NCBI GenBank assembly: GCA_016783285.1
Contig: JADHWW010000038.1
Location: 1 to 18,529, forward strand
DNA length: 18,529 bases
Origin: Anaerolineae bacterium
GTDB lineage: Bacteria; Chloroflexota; Anaerolineae; B4-G1
Direction of reading: 5' to 3'
This document shows positions 13,152 through 18,529 of the stretch, one piece after another. The position numbers and the translations under genes were made by a program. The notes beneath the pieces are model-generated. The model made no database searches. It was not told the origin of the DNA and worked only from the letters and a program-made list of their open reading frames with translations. The first letter of the stretch is position 1. Every line of letters begins with the position of its first letter.

Positions 13152-13463
13152 TTGATAAACGACGAACAAAAAAACAATGAACCGCCGGTCACAGACCGGC
13201 CAAAGGTTGGACGTTTCCTACTGCGGACGCTGTGGGATGTAGTCAGTACAATCGTGCCGGCTGTGCTCATCGTCCTGGTCATCAACGTATTTGTGGTTCA
13301 GGCGATGACGATTGACGGGCCAAGTATGCAGCCCAACTTGTACTATGACCAGCGTGTGATGATCGAAAAGGTCACCTACTGTCTCATTCACGGCCCGCGC
13401 CGGGGGGACGTGGTGACCTTTGACGCACCGGGCGAGCCGGACCAGGCTAAATCGCTCCGCTAG
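13152..13463 (+). pseudogene. Signal peptidase I truncated before the catalytic lysine
   Basis: About 103 residues are encoded, probably from a TTG start (13149 or 13152) just after the AbrB-like stop; no in-frame ATG fits. A membrane helix (about residues 21-49) is followed by AMTIDGPSMQPNLYYDQRVM with the catalytic Ser58, and by RRGDVVTFDAPGEPDQ, the second family box. The protein then ends in AKSLR and a stop. The box with the general-base lysine (usually KRVIG) and the GDNR-type box are absent, so it cannot be an active type I signal peptidase. A palindrome (13184-13200) is inserted in the cytoplasmic leader. The truncation point is about 30 bases before the mttB-like gene, suggesting that insertion or deletion brought that gene in. 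Confidence 0.8.
13184..13200. repeat. Palindrome in the signal peptidase remnant
   Basis: GCCGGTC-ACA-GACCGGC is a perfect 7-bp inverted repeat encoding PPVTDRP in the leader segment. Confidence 0.55.
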
Positions 13464-13495
13464 ACGGAACCCTGAATCTAACACCAGGAGTCAAC

Positions 13496-14968
13496 GTGAC
13501 CAAACGCCCCTGTCTGCAAATTCTATCCTCCGAGACCATTGAGCGCATCGTGGCCGAGGCCTACGACCTGCTGAGTGACCCCGGCGTGTGCATCCACTCC
13601 GGCCGCGCGCTGCGCTTCCTGGCCGAGCGCGGCGCGGAGGTGGACTTGCAGGCGCAGGTAGCGCGCATCCCGGCCGGCCTGGCCCGCAGAGCGGTCGAGA
13701 CGGCCCCCTCGTCGTTTCACCTCTACGATGCCGGCGGCCAGCCGATGGTGCACTATGGCGACAACGACGTGCACTTTGACCCTGGGTCGGCCGCCATCGA
13801 GATCCTCGACCACAACGCGACTCGTTCGCGTTCCCCGGTCACTGCCGACTTTGTGCGCTTCATCAAACTGGCCGACGGGCTGGACGCGCTGGACGCTGCC
13901 GCCACCTCCCTCGTCTGCGCGGACGTGCCGCAGGAAATCAGCGACCTGTACCGGCTCTATCTGACCCTGCTCCACACCCGCAAGCCGGTCGTCACCGGCG
14001 CGTTCGCCGTCGAGACCTGGGAGGTGATGAAGGATCTGCTGCTGGTGGTGGCCGGCAGCGAGGAGGCCCTGGCAGAGCGACCTATCGCCGTCTTTGACGT
14101 CTGCCCCTCCCCGCCGCTTCTGTGGTCCGAGATCACCTGCGAGAACCTGATGGACTGCGCCCAGTACCGGGTGCCGGCGGAACTGGTCAGTATGCCGCTG
14201 GCGGGAGCCACGGGGCCGGCGACTCTCCTGGGATCAGTCGTCCAGCACACCGCCGAGTGTCTGAGCGGCGTCACCATTCACCAACTGGTGGAGCCCGGCG
14301 CACCTATCGTCTGGGGCGGCTCGCCGGCCGCTTTCGACATGCGCACCGGCACGCCGCCGATGGGCGCTATTGAGACGATGATGATTGATTGCGCCTACGC
14401 CGAGGTGGGCAAGTATCTTGATCTGCCCACCCACGCCTACCTGGGAATGTCCGACGCCAAGGTGGTGGATGCCCAGTGCGGGTTCGAATCGGGCATCGGC
14501 GCGATCCTGGGGGCGCTGGCGGGCATCAACATGATCTCCGGCCCCGGCATGCTCGACTTTGAGAGTTGCTTCAGTCTGGAGAAACTGGTGATTGACGCCG
14601 AGATCGTGGGGATGGCACAGCGACTGGTGACGGGGATGGTCGAGCGGGAGACGCCGCTGGCGCTGGAGGTCATCCGCCGGGTGGGGCACGCGGGCCATTT
14701 CCTGAGCACGCCCCACACGCGCCGCTGGTTCCGGGAAGAACTGTTCATCCCCAGCTCGGTGGTGGACCGCGACTTTCGCCGCAACTGGGAGGCCCAGGGC
14801 AGCCTGGACGCCGCCGGGCGGGCCCACCGGCGCGTCGAAGCGCTCATCGCCGCCTACGAGCCCAAGTCTCTGCCCGACGAAGTCACCCGCGAACTGGAGG
14901 CCATCACATTGCGCGCCGCCCAATCTGCCGGAATGGATCACCTGCCGAATGAGAACACTGATCGGTAG
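13496..14968 (+). CDS. MttB-family corrinoid methyltransferase (non-pyrrolysine)
   Basis: Members demethylate a methylamine or quaternary amine and pass the methyl group to a cognate corrinoid protein. The 490 residues match the family length. Recognisable segments are DLLSDPGVCIHSGRALRFLA, HFDPGSAAIEI, LPTHAYLGMSDAKVVDAQCG and GPGMLDFESCFSLEKLVIDA. No in-frame TAG occurs before the stop, so it lacks the pyrrolysine of true trimethylamine methyltransferase and belongs with the MtgB-like enzymes (known substrates include glycine betaine, proline betaine and carnitine). The substrate here is unknown. The start is GTG with AGGAG six bases upstream. The last codons and TAG lie in the first unit of a 29-bp tandem repeat. 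It is followed by its probable corrinoid partner; no methyltransferase II or corrinoid activase is in the window. Confidence 0.92.
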   Translation: MTKRPCLQILSSETIERIVAEAYDLLSDPGVCIHSGRALRFLAERGAEVDLQAQVARIPAGLARRAVETAPSSFHLYDAGGQPMVHYGDNDVHFDPGSAAIEILDHNATRSRSPVTADFVRFIKLADGLDALDAAATSLVCADVPQEISDLYRLYLTLLHTRKPVVTGAFAVETWEVMKDLLLVVAGSEEALAERPIAVFDVCPSPPLLWSEITCENLMDCAQYRVPAELVSMPLAGATGPATLLGSVVQHTAECLSGVTIHQLVEPGAPIVWGGSPAAFDMRTGTPPMGAIETMMIDCAYAEVGKYLDLPTHAYLGMSDAKVVDAQCGFESGIGAILGALAGINMISGPGMLDFESCFSLEKLVIDAEIVGMAQRLVTGMVERETPLALEVIRRVGHAGHFLSTPHTRRWFREELFIPSSVVDRDFRRNWEAQGSLDAAGRAHRRVEALIAAYEPKSLPDEVTRELEAITLRAAQSAGMDHLPNENTDR

Positions 14969-15040
14969 GATTGACGGATCATAACACTAATTGGCAGGAT
15001 TGACGGATCATAACACTGATCGGCAGGATTGACGGATCAT
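14954..15040. repeat. Three tandem copies of a 29-bp unit after the mttB-like gene
   Basis: Units start at 14954, 14983 and 15012, each of the form AACACTGATCGG(C/T)AGGATT plus GACGGATCAT, with three differences or fewer. The first unit encodes the C-terminus and supplies the TAG stop, where the other two copies have CAG. A related stretch lies at 9926-9940. Confidence 0.85.
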
Positions 15041-15045
15041 TGCGA

Positions 15046-15094
15046 CCCCAATTTCCCAATCTCCCAATCTACAATCCACCAATCTACAATCCAC
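15046..15094. repeat. Solo period-7/8 array upstream of the corrinoid protein gene
   Basis: CCCCAAT, TTCCCAAT, CTCCCAAT, CTACAAT, CCACCAAT, CTACAAT are the same unit family as the right arms at 5557-5604, 6549-6627 and 8341-8380, here without an opposing arm. It ends next to the Shine-Dalgarno of the next gene. Together with the 29-bp repeats it fills the whole gap between the two methyltransferase genes. Confidence 0.75.
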
Positions 15095-15107
15095 AGAGGA
15101 GCCAAAA

Positions 15108-15788
15108 ATGAGCGAAACCCTGAAACAACTACGAGAAGCCGTCATCCTCGGCGAGCCCGACCAGGCGCGGGAACTGGCAGCGCAGGCGTTGGAAGCAGGT
15201 GTCGTGCCGCTGACCGCTATCGAGCAAGCACTCAACCCCGGCATGCAGGTCGTCGGCGACCGGTTCGAGCGCGGCGAGTACTTTATCCCTGACCTGGTGA
15301 TGGCCGCCGAGGCGATGAAGGCTGCGATGACGGTGCTGGAACCGGTGCTGGTGGCGCGGCACGAGCAGCGCCAGGTGGTCGGCACCGTCGTCATCGGCAC
15401 CGTCGAGGGGGACATCCACGAGATCGGCAAGAGCCTGGTGGGGACGATGCTCGCCGCGGCGGGCTTCCAGGTGTACGACCTGGGGGTGGACGTGCCGGCG
15501 GGTGAATTCGTCGAGCAGGTGCAGGAGACCAGGGCGAACGTCGTCGGCCTCTCGGCCCTCCTCACGACGACGATGCGCAACCAGGAGGTGGTCATCGAGG
15601 CACTGAAAGAAGCCGGCCTGCGCGAGCAAGTTCAAGTCATCATTGGCGGGGCGCCGACCAGCCCCGAATGGGCGCAGACCATCGGCGCGGACGCCTACGC
15701 CGAGAACGCGAATGAGGCAGTGGCGGTGGTACGAGAGTTGCTAGGAAATGGCAATGGGGGTAAAATTGGGTTGGGAGGTGAGGGATGA
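15108..15788 (+). CDS. Corrinoid (B12-binding) methyltransferase protein, MttC-like
   Basis: It carries the cobamide that accepts the methyl group from the MttB-like enzyme. The 226 residues show the two-domain layout: a helical cap (about 1-88) with the [20 protein letters not shown] signature, and a Rossmann B12 domain from about residue 90. The lower axial ligand is His104 in [11 protein letters not shown] (DxHxxG). [16 protein letters not shown] and [20 protein letters not shown] complete the domain. The ATG follows GAGGAGCCAAAA. The C-terminal tail [14 protein letters not shown] is low complexity. The spacing and the MttB neighbour make it the cognate partner. Its stop overlaps the ATG of the next ORF as ATGA. 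Confidence 0.94.
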   Translation: MSETLKQLREAVILGEPDQARELAAQALEAGVVPLTAIEQALNPGMQVVGDRFERGEYFIPDLVMAAEAMKAAMTVLEPVLVARHEQRQVVGTVVIGTVEGDIHEIGKSLVGTMLAAAGFQVYDLGVDVPAGEFVEQVQETRANVVGLSALLTTTMRNQEVVIEALKEAGLREQVQVIIGGAPTSPEWAQTIGADAYAENANEAVAVVRELLGNGNGGKIGLGGEG

Positions 15789-16069
15789 GAGTTGGAGCGA
15801 ACCCCGATGCAAAATTCCCGCGCCTGGACGTCAAAATGGGCGTGCTCCAGTCATCGGAGGGGCCTTTCTCCAACCTGAAGGAATTGAAACAGGCTATTGC
15901 CAAGACTCAATGCGCAGATTAGGCGCGCAAGGTAGCCCAGATATTGCTTGGCCTGGATCGCCAAATACTGCTCGGCCTGGATCACCAGATCCAGGCCGAA
16001 AGCGGGGATGGTTCGACTGTGCTCACCACAGGTTTGACAATCCCCCCGGAGCGATTTCGGATCCACTGA
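15785..16069 (+). pseudogene. Unknown ORF interrupted by an in-frame TAG
   Basis: An ATG overlapping the stop of the corrinoid gene opens a frame of 45 codons ([20 protein letters not shown] to KTQCAD), then TAG at 15920-15922. The same frame continues for 48 more codons ([20 protein letters not shown] to [11 protein letters not shown]) before TGA at 16067. Both halves look like soluble protein, and the second holds a repeated ILLGLD segment. I do not recognise it. It overlaps the N-terminal extension of the glycosyltransferase in another frame and ends where that enzyme's conserved domain begins, which suggests this frame was the real coding one here. A nonsense-mutated gene is the simplest reading; amber readthrough is possible but unsupported. 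Confidence 0.45.
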
Positions 16070-16809
16070 ATCTGACTGTCGTCATCCCCACTTACAACGA
16101 GGCCGAAAACGTCCGGCCCATGACCGAGACGTTATTTGGTCTGGGCATCCCCGCTTTAGACATCCTGATCGTGGATGATGAGTCGCCCGACGGCACCGGT
16201 CACATTGCTGACGAGTTAGCCACTCAGTATCCGGGCCGGTTGTACGTGTTGCACCGCGCCGGCCCGCGCGGTTTGGGTCGAGCCTACGTAGAAGGATTTC
16301 GCCGGGTTCTGGAGCACGGGGCCGATTTCATCGTCCAAATGGACTGCGACTTTTCCCATTCCCCCAGGTACATTCCCCACTTTCTGGAGTACGTCCGAGA
16401 CTACGACGTGATCGTCGGTTCCCGCTACGTGCAGGGCGGCAAGACGGGCGAACATTGGGGCCGGGGGCGCTGGCTGCTCTCCTGGTGGGCCAATAGCGTC
16501 TACACCCGGCTGATCCTGGGATGCAAGGTCAAGGACGTCACCGCCGGCTTCAAGTGCTGGCGGGCGGAGACGCTGCGCGGCATTGACCTGGGCCGCATCC
16601 ACTCACAGGGCTACGTCTTCCAGATCGAGATGGCCTACGTGACCGAGCGGCTGGGTTATCGCGTGCTAGAGATACCCATCTACTTTGAGCACCGGCGCAT
16701 TGGTCACTCCAAGATGACGGCGCCGGTAAAGATTGAGGCGGCACTGCGGACGTGGGATGTGCGCCGGCGCCATCGCCACCTGCGACCAGGTGACCGATTG
16801 ACCGCATGA
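15910..16809 (+). CDS. Family 2 glycosyltransferase, polyprenol-phosphate mannose synthase (DPM1) type
   Basis: It probably transfers a sugar from a nucleotide donor to a polyprenyl phosphate on the cytoplasmic face. The conserved domain starts near 16066 with [16 protein letters not shown] and continues with [30 protein letters not shown], the metal-binding [28 protein letters not shown] and a C-terminal [12 protein letters not shown]. From 16066 it would be about 247 residues, the normal length, but no ATG, GTG or TTG lies there. The ATG at 15910 is the nearest ordinary start and adds about 52 unusual Pro/Gly-rich residues, in a region where another frame looks coding. The start is therefore uncertain. 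The stop overlaps the ATG of the YfhO-like gene, whose product may use the lipid-linked sugar. Confidence 0.88.
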   Translation: MRRLGAQGSPDIAWPGSPNTARPGSPDPGRKRGWFDCAHHRFDNPPGAISDPLNLTVVIPTYNEAENVRPMTETLFGLGIPALDILIVDDESPDGTGHIADELATQYPGRLYVLHRAGPRGLGRAYVEGFRRVLEHGADFIVQMDCDFSHSPRYIPHFLEYVRDYDVIVGSRYVQGGKTGEHWGRGRWLLSWWANSVYTRLILGCKVKDVTAGFKCWRAETLRGIDLGRIHSQGYVFQIEMAYVTERLGYRVLEIPIYFEHRRIGHSKMTAPVKIEAALRTWDVRRRHRHLRPGDRLTA

Positions 16810-18529
16810 TCCGCAAAACGCTGCCCGACCCTTCGACAGCCCTTCGACGGGGCTCAGGCGATGTCCTGAGTTTATCGAAGGGACAAGGCTCAGGGCACCG
16901 CCTGGGCATCCTCGCCCTGTTGCTCCTGTTGCCCCTCCTGCTGTTCGCCCCTGTCGTCCTGGGGCCCAAGACGCTGCTGCCAGCCGACAATCTCTTCCTG
17001 TTTGAGCCCTATCGTGCTGCCGCGGACGAACTGGGCGTCGGCGTTCCTCAGAATCCCCTGCTCAACGACCTGATCCTGGAGAACTATGTCTGGAAGCAGT
17101 TCGTCGTCGAGGCGATTCAGAACCAGGAACTGCCGCTCTGGAATCCTTACATCTTTGCCGGTCATCCCTTCCTGGCCAACGGGCAGCACTCGGCGCTTTA
17201 TCCCCTCAGTGTCGTTTTCTACGTCCTCCCACTGTGGCGAGCCTACGGCATGTTCACCTGGCTGCAATTGGGTCTGGCGGGGATGTTTGCCTACCTCTTC
17301 GCCCGCGTGTTGGGCATTCGCCGCCTGGGGGGGCTGATCGCCGGGATCACCTTCCAGTTCAGCGGCTTTTTGGTCGTCTCAGTCGTGCACCCGATGATCA
17401 TTGCCGGGGCGTCGTGGCTGCCGTTCATCCTGGCGATGGTCGAGTTGATCGTGCAGCAGCGGCCGGCGCTGGGCCGGCGGCAGGCAACGCTGCCCTGGGC
17501 ACTCCTGGGGGCGCTGGGCCTGGGCTGCCAGATGCTGGCCGGTCACGCCGAGAACACCTACTTTGTCTTGCTGATCACCGGGGCTTTTGCGCTGTGGCGA
17601 CTCATTACTCAACCAACTAGCAAACCAACCAACAAAAGTCGGTTTGTTAGTTGGTTTGTTGGTTTGTTGGTTGGTTCCCGCCGGGCGGCGATGTGGCTCG
17701 TCGTGATGCTGACTCTGGGCCTGGCGCTGGGCGCGGTGCAGTTCGTGCCCCTGTACCAGGTGGCCACCACCAGTTTTCGCGCTGGCGAGGCGGCGGCGAG
17801 TCTCCAGCAAGTGCTGGGGTGGGCCTATCCCCCCCGGCGCCTGATCACCTTTGGTATTCCCAACTTTTTCGGCAACCCGGCCCACCGCAGTTACTTTGAT
17901 CTCTTTGAGTGGCGCACGGTTCCGGTCACCACGAACTCTTACGGGGAGCCGATCCTCAACCCCGATTGGGGCATCAAGAACTATGTCGAGGGCGGCGCCT
18001 ACCTGGGTCTCCTGCCGCTGTTCCTGGCGGTCATCGCAGTGCTGGCAAATCGGCAAATCAGCAAATCGGCAAATCGGCAAATCAGCAGTAGGTTGATTAA
18101 TTGGTTTCGCCACCCGCATATTCCCTTCTTCACATTGCTGGCTTTGTTTTCCCTCGGCTGCATCTTTGGCACGCCGCTCTATGCCCTCGTCTACGCGCTG
18201 CCCTTTATCAGCCAGTCCCACTCCCCCTTCCGCTGGGTGTTCCCGCTGACGCTGTCCGTTGCTGTGTTGGCGGGGTTCGGGGTGAATGTGCTCATCGAAA
18301 ACCGAAAACGATTGCTGGACGAGAAAGCAGGAAGCAAGAAGCAAGAGACAATTCGCAATTCGTTATTCGTTATCCGCAATTTACTCCTGCTCAACACCTC
18401 TCCGTCGTTGGTCTCTATCCTCGCTGCGGCGGCCTTCTGGGGCGGGATGGTGACGCTGGCGGGGTTGGCCCTCAGCTGGGTTTTCTTCACCCAGATTGAG
18501 CCGCTGGTGGAGCGTGTCTTTCTGTCGCT
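16806..18529 (+). CDS. YfhO-like multi-pass membrane protein (partial, runs off the right edge)
   Basis: About 574 codons are visible without a stop. After a short leader comes a first membrane helix ([20 protein letters not shown]), an extracytoplasmic loop with [12 protein letters not shown] and [20 protein letters not shown], and at least seven further hydrophobic helices. The D-x-x-x-x-x-x-P and L-W-N-P-x-x-x-x-G-x-P patterns fit YfhO/GT-C-type membrane proteins that use polyprenyl-phosphate sugars for envelope glycosylation. The ATG overlaps the stop of the polyprenol-phosphate glycosyltransferase, which could supply its donor. Four repeat insertions are carried in frame: [18 protein letters not shown] near the N-terminus, [20 protein letters not shown] (17610-17674), [14 protein letters not shown] (18044-18086) and [13 protein letters not shown] (18329-18381). 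They fall in loops or between helices. Confidence 0.85.
   Translation, partial: MIRKTLPDPSTALRRGSGDVLSLSKGQGSGHRLGILALLLLLPLLLFAPVVLGPKTLLPADNLFLFEPYRAAADELGVGVPQNPLLNDLILENYVWKQFVVEAIQNQELPLWNPYIFAGHPFLANGQHSALYPLSVVFYVLPLWRAYGMFTWLQLGLAGMFAYLFARVLGIRRLGGLIAGITFQFSGFLVVSVVHPMIIAGASWLPFILAMVELIVQQRPALGRRQATLPWALLGALGLGCQMLAGHAENTYFVLLITGAFALWRLITQPTSKPTNKSRFVSWFVGLLVGSRRAAMWLVVMLTLGLALGAVQFVPLYQVATTSFRAGEAAASLQQVLGWAYPPRRLITFGIPNFFGNPAHRSYFDLFEWRTVPVTTNSYGEPILNPDWGIKNYVEGGAYLGLLPLFLAVIAVLANRQISKSANRQISSRLINWFRHPHIPFFTLLALFSLGCIFGTPLYALVYALPFISQSHSPFRWVFPLTLSVAVLAGFGVNVLIENRKRLLDEKAGSKKQETIRNSLFVIRNLLLLNTSPSLVSILAAAAFWGGMVTLAGLALSWVFFTQIEPLVERVFLS
16829..16882. repeat. Dispersed palindromic repeat in the YfhO-like leader
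   Basis: The ends CCCTTCGA and TCGAAGGG are inverted, and an inner pair CTCAGG (16853-16858) and CCTGAG (16865-16870) forms the hairpin tip. It is the complete form of the element seen in part in etfA, etfB and at 3796-3812. Confidence 0.75.
17610..17674. repeat. Inverted pair of short tandem repeats inside the YfhO-like gene
   Basis: The left arm of AACCAAC/CAAACCAA units (17610-17636) faces a right arm of TTTGTTGG/TTGGTTTG units (17641-17674) with four bases between. The layout is the same as the octamer pairs of the beta-oxidation operon, but the unit differs. The reading frame is kept throughout. Confidence 0.75.
18044..18086. repeat. Period-8 tandem repeat inside the YfhO-like gene
   Basis: Five units of CAAATCGG/CAAATCAG in succession encode [14 protein letters not shown] in a cytoplasmic or periplasmic loop. 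The frame is kept. Confidence 0.8.
18329..18381. repeat. Short tandem repeats inside the YfhO-like gene
   Basis: GAAGCAA-type copies are followed by CGCAATTCGTTATTCGTTAT, units of seven to eight bases related to the NCGAATN array after glgA. They encode [16 protein letters not shown]. Confidence 0.55.

Noticed and set aside
12890..13463. Toxin-antitoxin pair with the AbrB-like gene
   Set aside because: The following ORF is a truncated signal peptidase, not a PIN or MazF-type toxin.
14954..14968. Pyrrolysine codon in the mttB-like gene
   Set aside because: The only in-frame TAG is the terminal stop in the repeat, and TGA follows two codons later.
17610..17674. Frameshift or gene break in the YfhO-like gene
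   Set aside because: Reading codon by codon from 16806, the frame stays open through all four repeats to the window end.

Overview
The window looks like a bacterial chromosome segment, most plausibly from an uncultured Chloroflexota (Anaerolineae-like) organism. That placement is inference. It rests on the GC-rich coding sequence, a complete beta-oxidation operon with its own ETF, a small membrane protein with a Pro/Thr tail, DUF5678-like and four-helix-bundle (S23) small proteins, a non-pyrrolysine MttB/MttC pair, and the density of short palindromic and tandem repeats. No rRNA, tRNA or CRISPR array was seen.

Minus strand, about 10.6 kb down to 0.6 kb: one long probable operon for fatty-acid or acyl-CoA oxidation. 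In transcription order it holds a TetR-type regulator with a consensus promoter over a palindromic operator, thiolase, a small unknown gene, an S23 four-helix-bundle gene, a two-HCDH-domain 3-hydroxyacyl-CoA dehydrogenase, enoyl-CoA hydratase, a DUF5678-like gene, two acyl-CoA dehydrogenases, etfB and etfA. Dehydrogenases, hydratase, hydroxyacyl-CoA dehydrogenase and thiolase together make a full beta-oxidation spiral, and EtfAB takes electrons from the dehydrogenases. Further left, under its own consensus promoter, lies a separate small gene pair: a DUF5678-like protein overlapping the start of a possible retropepsin-like protease that runs off the window.

Plus strand, 10.7 to 13.5 kb: a small membrane protein, a C-terminal remnant resembling a GH57 branching enzyme, a complete glycogen synthase (glgA), an AbrB-like gene with a consensus promoter, and a signal peptidase I truncated before its catalytic lysine. 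From 13.5 to 18.5 kb: a corrinoid-dependent methyltransferase pair (MttB-like and MttC-like), a degenerate or amber-interrupted ORF, a DPM1-like family 2 glycosyltransferase and a YfhO-like multi-pass membrane protein that runs off the right edge. The last two overlap by ATGA, so they are probably one envelope glycosylation unit.

The most unusual content is the repeats. Four loci inside the beta-oxidation operon carry period-8 arrays (unit about YTMCCAAT) arranged as inverted pairs. One pair encloses a full S23 gene, one encloses an S23 gene with a clean in-frame 107-codon deletion, and two are essentially empty. They look like stages of one mobile or RNA-processing element, comparable to S23-encoding intervening sequences of 23S rRNA but placed between protein genes. 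Other palindromic and tandem repeats are inserted in frame in etfA, etfB and the YfhO-like gene.
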